Assembly (NCBI GenBank): GCA_039192515.1
Contig: JBCCXA010000011.1
Span: forward strand, 1-64,000
From: Verrucomicrobiota bacterium
GTDB lineage: Bacteria > Verrucomicrobiota > Verrucomicrobiia > Methylacidiphilales > JBCCWR01
Length of the DNA: 64,000 nt
Reading direction: 5' to 3'
Each line of letters begins with the position of its first letter. Position 1 is the stretch's first letter. Both the position numbers and the translations under genes were made by a program. The notes below the pieces were generated by a model. The model was not told the origin of the DNA. It saw nothing but the letters and a program-made list of their open reading frames with translations, and made no database searches. Shown here piece by piece: positions 28,365 to 37,395 of the stretch.

Positions 28365-29156
28365 ATGCAGGAATGGTTAAATACAATTTTACTAGGGGTT
28401 ATTGAGGGGATTACCGAGTTTTTACCAATCTCTTCAACAGGACACCTGATTATTATTCAGGACTTTCTAAATGACTCTCGTTCAGAGTTTTTTAATGTAG
28501 GGATTCAATCAGGAGCAGTGCTTGCAGTGGTTTTAATCTATTGGAGAAAGTTAATAGATTTAGGTTTGAATTGGCAAAAACCAGAGCAGCGAGATTATAT
28601 TTTAAAACTCAGCGCAGCTTTTACAATAACAGCCGTTCTTGGGTTAACTGTGAAATTTTTTGGCGCAGAATTACCTCAATCAAAAGAGCCTGTTGCTTGG
28701 GCAGTCTTAATTGGAGCATTAGCTATTTTCGCAGCCGAGTCAGTTCTAGCGAAGAAACAAATCACGGATGATATTCTTTGGAAAGCGGCCTTAATTATTG
28801 GGGCGGCTCAAGTTTTAGCAGGAATATTTCCAGGCACTTCCAGATCTGCCGCAACGATTATAGCTGCAATGCTGCTTGGTGTCTCTCGGGTAAAGGCAAC
28901 AGAGTTTTCTTTTCTCTTAGGCATACCGACTATGTTTGCTGCCGGCTTTGTGACACTTGTCAGTGCATTAAAAGAGGAAGGTGAATTGCCTAAAGGTGAG
29001 TTCGCACATTTTGTGGTAGGTTTTTTAGTGTCTATGATTGTTGCCTTTATAGCAGTAAAATGGTTGCTTGGCTTTATTCAAACCCACACTTTCACACCGT
29101 TTGCTTGGTACCGTCTTGTTTTAGGTCTTGGGCTGCTAGGTTGGATATACCTTTGA
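28365..29156 (+). CDS. uppP: Undecaprenyl-diphosphatase (BacA/UppP)
   Basis: 263 residues, about eight membrane helices. Removes one phosphate from undecaprenyl diphosphate so the lipid carrier can be reused for cell-wall synthesis; the family also gives bacitracin resistance. Both signature motifs are present: GVIEGITEFLPISSTGHLI near the N-terminus and FPGTSRSAATIIAAMLLG in the middle. Length is normal. The last 65 bp overlap the end of the oppositely oriented DUF502 gene, yet the C-terminal FTPFAWYRLVLGLGLL is conserved in the family, so both ends appear genuine. Confidence 0.94.
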   Translation: MQEWLNTILLGVIEGITEFLPISSTGHLIIIQDFLNDSRSEFFNVGIQSGAVLAVVLIYWRKLIDLGLNWQKPEQRDYILKLSAAFTITAVLGLTVKFFGAELPQSKEPVAWAVLIGALAIFAAESVLAKKQITDDILWKAALIIGAAQVLAGIFPGTSRSAATIIAAMLLGVSRVKATEFSFLLGIPTMFAAGFVTLVSALKEEGELPKGEFAHFVVGFLVSMIVAFIAVKWLLGFIQTHTFTPFAWYRLVLGLGLLGWIYL

Positions 29157-29823
29157 CGATAGCGCCCCTGAACTGTTCTGGAGGAATAAGTCCTGCTGAG
29201 ATTAACATCTTCCAGGCTTGTTCCATCGTTAGGCCGCTATGGATAACAGAGTCTTCTTCAAAGACCAAAACAAACCCCGTGATAGGGTTAGGTGCGGTTG
29301 GTACAAATACAGAAGCTAGCTTTTCATTATTAGGCCCATTGAAGTGGCTAGTAAGAAATCCTACTAGATAACCATTTAGTGTCGGATATTTGAGAAAGAC
29401 TACCTGCTTGTTTTCGAAGCCTTTGGATGAGCCTCCGATTTTTTTAAAGGAGTCGATCACCTGCTTAATGAGTGGGTAGATCACATTAACTACAGGTATT
29501 TTAGCAAGCACCTTTTCAGTATAGAGCAGTAGTTGCTTACCGATAACGTTGGTCGCTAACAATCCAACTAGGAATACCAGTAGAAGTGTAATGATAAAGG
29601 CTAGAAACTGAATGCCGAACTCAACCAAGATGGCCTCGGGTAAATCACCAAAGATACCCGTGGCGACATCTCTAACAATCGGTTTGAAAACACGGCTTAC
29701 CTGATCAAATATAAAATAGAGAATATAAATAGTAAGCGCCAATGGCCCTAAGATGACCAGACCTGTAAGGAAGACATTCCTGACCCAGATCAATAGATCT
29801 GCTTGCGATTTCTTCTCTGACAT
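29092..29823 (-). CDS. DUF502-family membrane protein
   Basis: 243 residues. Two membrane helices near 12-37 and 68-92, with family features: LGPLALTIYILYFIF, LLVFLVGLLATNVIGK, KIPVVNVIYPLIKQVIDSF and FVPTAPNPITGFVLVFEEDSV, which is the DUF502 core. The plant homologues are LIKE COV proteins; bacterial function is unknown. Located 15 bp downstream of the DedA-like gene on the same strand, and overlapping uppP by 65 bp at the 3' end. Confidence 0.85.
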   Translation of the reverse strand: MSEKKSQADLLIWVRNVFLTGLVILGPLALTIYILYFIFDQVSRVFKPIVRDVATGIFGDLPEAILVEFGIQFLAFIITLLLVFLVGLLATNVIGKQLLLYTEKVLAKIPVVNVIYPLIKQVIDSFKKIGGSSKGFENKQVVFLKYPTLNGYLVGFLTSHFNGPNNEKLASVFVPTAPNPITGFVLVFEEDSVIHSGLTMEQAWKMLISAGLIPPEQFRGAIVKGISNLAAQDLKQDGTKQTV

Positions 29824-29838
29824 ATAGTTAAATGAATC

Positions 29839-30474
29839 CTAATGCTTAATAAGTGTAATTGCGTAAAAACCAAGCACACCTAAAATTAGCATTACAATCA
29901 GTGCAATTTCCAAATATTTCTCTAAATATTTTTTGATGCTGTTACCAAAGAAAAAGATGAGAATGGCCTGAAAAAAGAAACGTGCTCCACGCCCAATGAC
30001 AGAGGCTACAATTAGAGTGATCAGGTCAAGGTGAGCAACCCCTGCAGCTATGGTAAATACCTTGTATGGGATAGGGGAAACTGCTGCTACCAATATAGCC
30101 ATAAAGCCGTGATTTTTGAAAGTATCTTGCAAGCTTAAAAAGACATCTTCTTTATGGTAAAACTCTACGATGAGTTTTCCAACCAATTCATAGAAAGCAA
30201 AGCCTATGTAGTATCCTAGAACACCACCTAGAACTGAAGCTACCGTGCACCATAACGCGAAGATAAGACCTTTTTTAGGTTTGCCAAAACAGAGTGCTGA
30301 TAAGAGTGGGTCAGGCGGAATAGGAAAAACGGAGGATTCTATAAACGAAAGGAAGCATAGTGCGGGGAGAGCGAATTTGGTTTCAGCCCAGCTCAAAGTC
30401 CAGTCATAAAGTTTTCGAATGATGTTTTTTTTGTTATGAGATTGAGGGGGAGGGGCTGCGCAAGGTTCTGACAT
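29839..30474 (-). CDS. YqaA-type DedA/SNARE-associated membrane protein
   Basis: 211 residues, about five hydrophobic segments. The DedA/VTT-domain signature is visible: FIESSVFPIPPDPLLSALCFGKP, GGVLGYYIGFAFYELVG and VAAVSPIPYKVFTIAAGVAH with the re-entrant proline motif, then RGARFFFQAILIFFFG. This form is the YqaA subgroup. DedA proteins move lipids (including undecaprenyl phosphate in some cases) across or between membrane leaflets; uppP is nearby but on the other strand. 15 bp upstream of the DUF502 gene. Confidence 0.85.
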   Translation of the reverse strand: MSEPCAAPPPQSHNKKNIIRKLYDWTLSWAETKFALPALCFLSFIESSVFPIPPDPLLSALCFGKPKKGLIFALWCTVASVLGGVLGYYIGFAFYELVGKLIVEFYHKEDVFLSLQDTFKNHGFMAILVAAVSPIPYKVFTIAAGVAHLDLITLIVASVIGRGARFFFQAILIFFFGNSIKKYLEKYLEIALIVMLILGVLGFYAITLIKH

Positions 30475-30610
30475 GGCAAGCAGTAAAGCGTTGCTTAGTT
30501 GCTAAGGCAATGTCGAATCATAATTTTTTATGTATCATACGGGTTTAATCAAGTCGTATTGGTCTATACGCAGAGTTGTCATCATAGTGGTTCAAGTTGC
30601 AATGGGTCTC

Positions 30611-32755
30611 TTAGGAGTAGCTTAAGCGGAATCTACTTATAGCCAAGCTCCACCAAGGACATAGTTTTGATGAATTGGTTTTCCACAAAGTATTGTGCAA
30701 ATTTTCAACAGACCTTGAGTCATTAAGAAGATGCCAACGATCTTCGCTACTTAAACTATCAGGCCCCTTCAATATGAGATCTTTCACTAAGTGCTCAAAA
30801 CGCTTTTGTGTAAGGGGTTGTTGTTTAGAACGCGGTCTCAGAAAACCGTAATGCAATGCATTGACATAAGGATCTAAAGCTACCCGGATAAGTCCTTGGT
30901 GAGGTACAAGCTCAGGTATGGGAGTCTCTATTTTTTCTCGCTTTGATAAAATTTTTTCTAACAGTTTGATTTCTTTGCATGGTTTGACTTCTTCTGGCGT
31001 AAGCAATAAATCTTGCTTTTTAAACCATAACCCTAAGCCATGGTGACTCGTGATGATGGAAAGCAGTGGTGCAAATAACCAACTTAGAAAAATGGGGCTT
31101 GCCCAAAAAAATAAAAAAGGGTTAATGATCCCAGCCAATATAGCCCAAAATAGGCCTACTAAAGTTTGCCCTCCATGAGCTGCCAAAGCACTGGTTAGGG
31201 AAGTGTGAGATTGGCTATCACGGTTCTGCGTATTCCATTGCACTTTCTGTCCTATTAATGTACCAAGAACGAAAGCCGAGTGAAAGAGCATTAAAAGTGG
31301 GGCCAGCAAAGAAAAAAAGACCACTTCAATAAGCACTGATATGCTGGCTTTTAAAAAACCTCCGAAACGGATGGCAAATGCAGGGTCAATAAGTAATCGA
31401 ATGATGGTGAAGAGTTTGGGTCCAAAAAGATAGACGAAAGAAAGACTTAGTATAATCAAGCCATGTAGCATGATAGATTCAGGCATAATGGCTAACTTGC
31501 TAGGTTGCGAAAGTAGGCTCAAGTTACTTACATAGAAGCTATAGGTAAGCAAAGTGCTCATTAACAAAAAAAGGAGCCAAAGAGGTGCAGATAGATAAGC
31601 AAGAATGCCATTGATCATATGGGTTCGATTGGCAAATGGTATTTCTCCAAATAGCGCGATCCATATATGTTGTAAGTTTCCTTGACACCAACGGCGGTCT
31701 CGAGAAGCGAAGTCTAGTAAGGTGGGTGGACATTCTTCATAGGAACCCTCTAGATCATGCGCTAGCCAGATTTCATAGCCTTGCTTATGAATTAAGGCTG
31801 CTTCTACAAAATCATGGCTCAAGACTCGCCCTCCTAGGGGACTATTGCCAGGAAGTGCGGGTAGGGTGCAGTATTTGATAAACGGGGCCATTCGTATAAT
31901 GCCATTATGCCCCCAATAATTTCCGCCTGATTGTTGCCAAAGGTTAAGCCCCGCACTGCTTATTTCTCCATGGATCCGATTTGCAAATTGTTGTAGCCGT
32001 GCAAAAAGAGTTTCTCCCTGGAATATTCTGGGACTGGTTTGGATAATGCCCACTTGAGGGTTTTTTTCCATCATAAGCACTAAGGAGAGAAGCGTTTCCG
32101 TGGTCATGAGGCTGTCCGCATCAAAGCAGATCATATGATCATAGTTAGATCCCCACCTCCGGCAAAAGTCACTTATATTACCGCTTTTTTGGTTTAAATT
32201 TTTAAATCTATGACGGTAGTAAATCTTTTCTTCAGCATCTAGTTTTTGAATGAGTGATAGCCAGTGTTCTTCCTCTGCAATCCAGCGGTTAGGATTTGTA
32301 GAATCACTGAGTATAAAAATATCAAAAGCGTCTAAGTGCCCTGACTTTTTGAGAGCTCGATAGGTAGTTTCAACTCCAGCATAGAACCGACTGGTGTCCT
32401 CATTATAGACGGGGAAGAGTAGGGCAGTTTTGCTGCTGAGATTTAAATGCTTTTGCTCTGTTTTACTTAAGCTAAGGTAGATACTTTGTGAGATCTGTCT
32501 CATTTCCGACTGTGTCATTACCAAATAGAATCCAAAAAGTGCTTGAGCGAACCCGAAAACAAGCACTGCGTTAAGAGGAATGTAGATAATAAACAAAAAC
32601 CAGTGACGTGTGGTCATAGAGTAACGTGAGATAAAATCTAAAAAGAGGCAAGGCCCTGCTATGGATAAGATAGTAATACATAGCCATAATAGCACCCTAA
32701 GTACTACCATATGTTTCGTTTGGCTTTTCCAGCTTTGTTGATACCTGGGGTTCAT
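30611..32755 (-). CDS. opgH: Osmoregulated periplasmic glucan glucosyltransferase OpgH
   Basis: 714 residues. Makes and exports the beta-1,2-glucan backbone of osmoregulated periplasmic glucans. Membrane helices at 17-41 and 45-78, a GT2 catalytic domain of about 110-330 with LLFPVYNEDTSRF, ILSDSTNPN, the metal-binding CFDADS, LSHDFVEAALI and RDRRWCQGNLQH (the QxxRW-type end motif), then more membrane helices from ~385. Proteobacterial OpgH carries a ~130-residue cytosolic N-terminal extension; here the protein starts almost at the first helix. It overlaps the upstream gene by 4 bp (ATGA). Confidence 0.93.
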   Translation of the reverse strand: MNPRYQQSWKSQTKHMVVLRVLLWLCITILSIAGPCLFLDFISRYSMTTRHWFLFIIYIPLNAVLVFGFAQALFGFYLVMTQSEMRQISQSIYLSLSKTEQKHLNLSSKTALLFPVYNEDTSRFYAGVETTYRALKKSGHLDAFDIFILSDSTNPNRWIAEEEHWLSLIQKLDAEEKIYYRHRFKNLNQKSGNISDFCRRWGSNYDHMICFDADSLMTTETLLSLVLMMEKNPQVGIIQTSPRIFQGETLFARLQQFANRIHGEISSAGLNLWQQSGGNYWGHNGIIRMAPFIKYCTLPALPGNSPLGGRVLSHDFVEAALIHKQGYEIWLAHDLEGSYEECPPTLLDFASRDRRWCQGNLQHIWIALFGEIPFANRTHMINGILAYLSAPLWLLFLLMSTLLTYSFYVSNLSLLSQPSKLAIMPESIMLHGLIILSLSFVYLFGPKLFTIIRLLIDPAFAIRFGGFLKASISVLIEVVFFSLLAPLLMLFHSAFVLGTLIGQKVQWNTQNRDSQSHTSLTSALAAHGGQTLVGLFWAILAGIINPFLFFWASPIFLSWLFAPLLSIITSHHGLGLWFKKQDLLLTPEEVKPCKEIKLLEKILSKREKIETPIPELVPHQGLIRVALDPYVNALHYGFLRPRSKQQPLTQKRFEHLVKDLILKGPDSLSSEDRWHLLNDSRSVENLHNTLWKTNSSKLCPWWSLAISRFRLSYS

Positions 32756-33324
32756 CTTGAAAATAGGTAGATAAGATAAATGAGCATGATCACCATAAAG
32801 CTTGCCAGAATATACTGAGCTCCTGGGATAAATCTTATCATTTGTTGATAAGTGTGAGTAATGTTATCAATATCAGAAAAGTCTAGGGTAGGATTACCCA
32901 TGGTAGAGCGTTGGAGGTCAGGCCCCTGCGTAAGTCGATACTGTAATAATAATTCCACTTCGGACTGAGGTAAGAATTTAGCGCTTAGTAAATATTCAGG
33001 TTTGCGTTGCAAAAGCTTGGAAGTGTGTAAAAGAAGCAAGAGACGGCGGCGTTGCGTGGTGTCTGGAGGTATATCAAGCTGGGCTGCTATTTTTTTTAAA
33101 GTAGCATCAATTTGCTTTAATGCGAGATCTGCTGCCACTTGCTCTAGGTCGTCTGTGTCATCATAGCAATATAAATTAGCCTCCTCTAAAATTTTCAGGA
33201 CTTGATGGCTGCGGGATATACGGTCCTCTATACCATAAGCTCTCAATATGCCATCTACACGCGTGAACGCATTATTTCGAGTTTCTGATGAAATTTGGTC
33301 TTCTACTAAAACTAGGGTGTCCAT
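32752..33324 (-). CDS. Unknown tail-anchored protein within the opg operon
   Basis: 190 residues, no family recognised. Soluble, mainly helical and charged over 1-160, then one C-terminal membrane helix (about 167-187: GAQYILASFMVIMLIYLIYLF), predicting an inner-membrane protein with its bulk in the cytosol. It overlaps opgG by 13 bp at its start and opgH by 4 bp at its end, so the three genes are translationally coupled. No cofactor or catalytic motif seen. The cytosolic position matches the missing N-terminal extension of OpgH, so it may regulate or stabilise OpgH; that is inference. Confidence 0.75.
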   Translation of the reverse strand: MDTLVLVEDQISSETRNNAFTRVDGILRAYGIEDRISRSHQVLKILEEANLYCYDDTDDLEQVAADLALKQIDATLKKIAAQLDIPPDTTQRRRLLLLLHTSKLLQRKPEYLLSAKFLPQSEVELLLQYRLTQGPDLQRSTMGNPTLDFSDIDNITHTYQQMIRFIPGAQYILASFMVIMLIYLIYLFSR

Positions 33325-34850
33325 GTGTAGCTCCAGGTTTCAGAATAAGGTTTAGCATCTTTTTTTAACTTAAGAGCCAAATCAAATCCATTAAGTTTTG
33401 AGGAATCTTCAATCTTGGGGCTTTTCAAGTCAATCAAGACGCGAAAGCAATTCTCAGGTTCATTAAAAATAATTCGAGGTGTAGTGATGACTGTAGCTCC
33501 TGAAGCTTCAAAATCCACCGTATATGAGCTAATATTAATAGCGCTTCCTTGGCTAATTCGTTCGATATCAATGACAAAGCTGGTGGTTTCCTCCTCTAAT
33601 GTTTTTGAGCCAATATGAGTGTCTAGGATACGAGCTAGATCTGATTCAGGATCCGTCTTTCGCATCTCGACTGTATATTGAATTCTGTAAGGTTTTTTGG
33701 AAGCAGGCGCTTGTTCAGGCGTCCAAAAGGCATTGACGTTGTCAACAATTTCGTTGGTGGTAGGAAAGGTGTAAAGAATGACAGAACCCTCGGGCCAGAC
33801 CTCGCCTGGTGTCACCCAGGCAGATGGACGATGATGATACTCAGCCTCTAAATCTTCATAATTTTTGAAGAGTCGATCCCTTTGCATAAGTCCGAATCCA
33901 TGAAGTTCCTTCACTTTGAATTGATTGACAACTGGCTGAGCAGGGTTAGAAAGTGGTCGCCAGATCCAACTATTGCTTTCATGAATGAGTAAGCCATCTG
34001 AGTCGTGCACTTCAGGTCTCCAATCGGCAGGCTTATCAATGGTGTTTTCACCAAAATAGAACATTGAGGTGAGTGGCGCAAAACCTGCCCGCGAGCCTGC
34101 TCCTTTCCAAAAGTAGATTTGAGCTAGAACATCAATGGTCGTTGTTTCTCCAGGACTTAGGGTAAATTCATAAGCGCCTGATACATTCTCTCCATGCAAT
34201 AAGGCTAATATGGTGAGTTGGTTGGAATCAAGATCTGGTTTTTTTAGCCAGAATTCTCTAAAGAAAGGAAAACGCTCTCGTCCATTAATCGTATTTTGTG
34301 TTAATGCTCGCCCTGACAGTCCCCATACTTGAGTAGCGCCCAGAGCTCGAAAATAACTGGCTCCAAGGAATACAAGGACCTCATCATAGATATCAGATTT
34401 GTGCAGAGGGTAGAGCACTCTTATTCCCGCATAACCTCTCGGTTTACTAAAAAAATTAGGCTTGTAGGTGCTTTTTTCGTAATTAAAATTTTCCTGCATA
34501 AAAGGTATTTTTTGATGATGGGTATCTGTGATTTCGTTAATGTTTACCGACCTATTATAAAGCTTACCCATATGAAAAAACTCTACCCTGAATTTCGAAG
34601 GTTCATTCCACCAGAGTGCTTGTGATGGGCGAAAGCGAATGGAGCGATATGAATCATAATCGATATCTTCAAGATTTCGTGGCAAATCGGGTTTTGGAGC
34701 CGGTAGTTCCTTTGATGCAATTTCTGATGCCATCTTAGATACTGTCTTAAAAGTAATTTGTTCTCTTTTGTATGCGTGAACCTGTTCTGGTTCAGATATG
34801 AATAGAGCAAGCAGACTCAGGGCTATCAAACAGTTTGAATTATTATACAT
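33312..34850 (-). CDS. opgG: Glucan biosynthesis protein OpgG (MdoG family)
   Basis: About 512 residues. Periplasmic protein required for osmoregulated glucan synthesis. The chosen ATG at 34850 gives a signal peptide (NCLIALSLLALFISEPEQVHA); 31 further open codons upstream look non-coding. Family motifs: YDSYRSIRFRPSQALWW, YPLHKSDIYDEVLVFLGASYFRALG, the segment SGRALTQNTINGRERFPFFREFW, ALLHGENVSGAYEF, MFYFGENT, HDSDGLLIH and IWRPLSNPAQP, all MdoG hallmarks. First gene of the operon with the unknown gene and opgH. Secreted, not membrane anchored. Confidence 0.92.
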   Translation of the reverse strand: MYNNSNCLIALSLLALFISEPEQVHAYKREQITFKTVSKMASEIASKELPAPKPDLPRNLEDIDYDSYRSIRFRPSQALWWNEPSKFRVEFFHMGKLYNRSVNINEITDTHHQKIPFMQENFNYEKSTYKPNFFSKPRGYAGIRVLYPLHKSDIYDEVLVFLGASYFRALGATQVWGLSGRALTQNTINGRERFPFFREFWLKKPDLDSNQLTILALLHGENVSGAYEFTLSPGETTTIDVLAQIYFWKGAGSRAGFAPLTSMFYFGENTIDKPADWRPEVHDSDGLLIHESNSWIWRPLSNPAQPVVNQFKVKELHGFGLMQRDRLFKNYEDLEAEYHHRPSAWVTPGEVWPEGSVILYTFPTTNEIVDNVNAFWTPEQAPASKKPYRIQYTVEMRKTDPESDLARILDTHIGSKTLEEETTSFVIDIERISQGSAINISSYTVDFEASGATVITTPRIIFNEPENCFRVLIDLKSPKIEDSSKLNGFDLALKLKKDAKPYSETWSYTWTP

Positions 34851-35360
34851 ATTGCTAACCTGAAATTTATGAAATCTATAGCATGTTATATCAAATATGC
34901 AAACCGTCGGTGAGATAAGACAAGCTCTAAGATAAGTAACCATTGAGGTGGTTAAAAAAATGCAGCTAAGAACTAAAATTTAATCTACTATTAATTTAAG
35001 AACTCAGTTATACAATTTAAGTAAAGAGTTGGCGATGATTTTTCCCTTCGAACTTCAATTTATTAATTGTATATAATGATTTAATATAACTCAAATGATC
35101 TCATAAAAAAATGAATGAAATGTGTAAGTCTTTGATTCGCAAGGAAAAGAGAGTCGAAGAAGATGAATTCATGATAATGTCCTAGCTTAACTCTGACAGC
35201 GAGCGGAGGCCAAAATTTTAACTGCGTCGACTGCTAATCTGGTTTGAGTAGTGACATAGGTCTCAAAAGAGATACTCCGGGAGACTTTGTGCTGCTTCAG
35301 GTCAAGTTCTGGCGTAGATCTTTACTCTTTCCCTGGAGCCCATTTTATCATACTGTATAC
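34851..35360. other. AT-rich intergenic region between opgG and rnpB
   Basis: No gene seen. Low-complexity AT-rich sequence from about 34960 to 35110. It must hold the promoters of the divergent opgG operon and of rnpB; I could not identify a convincing -35/-10 pair for either. Confidence 0.4.
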
Positions 35361-35705
35361 AAGGCTGGCGATCGCCTCCATGTTTCTGCATGGGGGAGGA
35401 AAGTCCGAACACCAGTGAGTAGCTTGCCTTGCGAAAGCAAGGGCAACCAGGTTCAAGCCTGCGTTGACGGAAAGTATCGCAGAAAATATACCGTCCTCCT
35501 ATGGAGGGTAAGGGTGAAAAGGTGGAGTAAGAGACCACCGCTTCTATGGGTAACCAAGAAGGCATGATAAACCCCTGGCGGTGCAAGACTAAACAGGAAG
35601 CCTAAGTACTCACCTAGCTTCCGGGTAAGTTGCATTAGATAAATGATCGCCCCCTTGCCGCTAGTGATGGCGGGAAGAGGACAGAATTCGGCTTAAAGCC
35701 AAACT
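35361..35705 (+). ncRNA. rnpB: RNase P RNA (bacterial type A)
   Basis: The catalytic RNA that trims the 5' ends of tRNA precursors. Not a protein gene, though open frames cross it. Conserved regions are all in order: GAGGAAAGTCCG (35396-35407), the AAGGTGGAGTAAGAGACCACC block (about 35518-35538), GCATGATAAACCCC, AGATAAATGATCGCC (from 35637), and ACAGAATTCGGCTTA (from 35681), spanning about 345 nt, the usual length. The terminal P1 helix pairs GGCT near 35363 with AGCC near 35697. Exact ends are estimated. Confidence 0.93.
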
Positions 35706-36315
35706 ATGGAAGGCGTCTCCGAGCTGGGGACGCCTTTCTCCTTTTCAGACATGCGAGACACCCGATACCAATCGCTAATAAAAGGATGCTTGAAGGTTCT
35801 GGAACTATAATGAAGGTAGATTCATATCTTCCCTCAATTTCCGGTGAGTCCTGAATGATTGTGATTTCATCCAAGGTTACTGCGAAATCGTTAATGGGGT
35901 TGAGCACTTCAAATAAGATAAGCCCCTGTAGGTCCTGTAGCGCCTCTGGAACACCAACAAGGGTTAATTTACTAATGGAAAAATAGCTAAACCCCTCGTC
36001 AAGCTCAATAAAAGAGTTAATCAATGGAGTTGCCGGTATAATAGGAGCTTCATTTACCGTATCCCCGTAGAGTGTGAGCGTAATATTTGGTAGCTGCTCC
36101 AGCGGTGGTAGCGGGGTAGTAAGGCTGATATCAAAAGTAATATTATCTAAGGAAGTTTCTCCTGGATCGCTGGCAGGACCCACAAACTCAAGACCATTGT
36201 ATTCAAAGAGAAAAGTTGGATTGCTTGCATCGAGCACAATTGTGGCTTGGGCCGATGCCTGAAATCCACAAACCCCAAGCAAGATTATGTACATAAGGAA
36301 GTTAATAGATCTCAC
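35704..36315 (-). CDS. PEP-CTERM sorting-signal protein
   Basis: 203 residues. Signal peptide at the N-terminus (FLMYIILLGVCGFQASAQA), a beta-rich body of ~140 residues, and a C-terminal PEP-CTERM tripartite tail: VPEPSSILLLAIGIGCLACLKRRK, i.e. the VPEP motif, a hydrophobic helix and a basic end. Such proteins are cleaved and placed on the cell surface or in the exopolysaccharide by an exosortase, not found in this window. The body has no known enzyme motif. The last codons overlap the rnpB terminator. Confidence 0.88.
   Translation of the reverse strand: MRSINFLMYIILLGVCGFQASAQATIVLDASNPTFLFEYNGLEFVGPASDPGETSLDNITFDISLTTPLPPLEQLPNITLTLYGDTVNEAPIIPATPLINSFIELDEGFSYFSISKLTLVGVPEALQDLQGLILFEVLNPINDFAVTLDEITIIQDSPEIEGRYESTFIIVPEPSSILLLAIGIGCLACLKRRKASPARRRLP
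35711..35744 (+). terminator. Rho-independent terminator of rnpB, inside the facing gene
   Basis: Stem AGGCGTCTCC / GGGGACGCCT (one G-T pair) with loop GAGCT, followed by TTCTCCTTTT. It sits directly after RNase P RNA. The same bases encode the last ~10 residues of the PEP-CTERM protein on the other strand, whose stop is at 35704-35706. Confidence 0.8.
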
Positions 36316-36413
36316 CTTGGTGTAACATAACAGGATTAATGCTCTAAATACCAGCTATTTTTAGATTCTATTGTAGTATTTGCTTTATAAGCCAAAAAAT
36401 TTCTTAATCTGAG

Positions 36414-36586
36414 TTTAACTCGGATGAGGTCATAGAAGTTAAACGAGATGCTTAAAACCTTGAGCCACAAGCAAAAGAGGCTGGACCAAGATGTATTAAA
36501 AAGGTGATATCTCTAAGAGACTCTATGTTTCTTGGGCCCAAGATCTTGCACAGATTTTAAGGCTCTATTGCATCATTCGGGTTTAA
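36414..36586 (+). repeat. Small terminal-inverted-repeat element (MITE-like), copy B
   Basis: About 173 bp with imperfect inverted ends: the left end begins TTTAACTCGGATGAGGTC and the reverse complement of the right end begins TTAAACCCGAATGATGCA, both continuing into ATAGA. No open frame inside. The same arrangement recurs at 37823-37980 (same orientation) and 57314-57467 (opposite), with further partial copies. Such elements are usually non-autonomous transposons moved by another element's transposase. Confidence 0.65.
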
Positions 36587-36687
36587 TAATAAGAGCCGAA
36601 AACTTTGTATGACAGTCAACGGGAGCAAGATAAGCTTAGCTCGTCGACATAAAGTTACTGCTATCTCCAAGCTGTTAGCAGGTTTAT

Positions 36688-37395
36688 ATGAAAAGTTCTA
36701 GTTTAAGTGAACATTGTGCGGCTGAGAAAGTAGAGAAGACTGACCATGGCAGCGAAATCTCGCCCAGAAATATATATGATTTAGCCATATCCATTGAACA
36801 AGAGATACATAACTCTATCAATGCCTACGCTGTTTACTTTGATCTCATGTTGGCAGATATAGAAGGTAATATAGTAGCAAATGGAAGATCGGACTTATTC
36901 CAGTCTGTATGGAGTAATCAAGCAGGCGAGGACTGATTTCAGCAGGCTATTTATTCACAGTCAGGTGATGAGTATCGCTTCCTGGGTGTGCATGATTCTC
37001 CTCTTGTAAGACCAGCGTGTTTTAGTCTATTCCTACAGTGTAAGACAAAACGAGAAGAGCGACGGGGATGTCCTTGGGCATTCGGCATTTTCTTCAATTG
37101 GAACGATTTTGCGCAAACCATTGTTGAAAATACTCCTTTAAATAATAGTGAGCGCTCTACAACGCGAGTTTGTATCGTAAATAAGCTTATTTTGGCAGAT
37201 ACTTCTCACATGAGCTTAAAAGAGCAGCTTGATATACCAGGGATGAGTGAGTATATGGCATCAAAAAAGGGATTTACTATCCAAGACTTTTTAAATGGTT
37301 CAAGAAAACATATCATATCTTATGCCAATGCCCTAGGCTTTGAAAGCTGTTCGACGGGCTGGCACTCATTTATTATCCAAGAAACAGATGCGTAA
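36688..37395 (+). pseudogene. Truncated Cache-type sensor (chemotaxis-receptor-like), interrupted by in-frame TGA
   Basis: One frame of 236 codons with a single TGA at 36934-36936. Ignoring it, the product reads as the C-terminal Cache-like half of a chemotaxis-associated family. Residues align with DLxLADxxGNIVANGRxDLF, then GED-[stop]-FQQA, where the family usually has Trp in a ...WFxxA motif, SGDEYRFLGVHDSPL, GIFFNWNDFAQTIVEN and GWHSFIIQ. A TGG-to-TGA change explains the break. The N-terminal part of the family, which holds methyl-accepting signalling helices, is absent; a stop at 36676 lies just upstream. Most likely a decaying remnant, less likely a read-through gene. Confidence 0.7.

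Noticed and set aside
30524..30548. TGTATCATACGGGTTTAA resembling the right arm of the dispersed element
   Set aside because: Only one end found; the other end would lie inside the DedA-like gene. Mentioned in the family finding but not called as a copy.
35244..35635. Open frames on both strands across the RNase P RNA
   Set aside because: The sequence is explained by rnpB; the frames are by-chance readings of a structured RNA.
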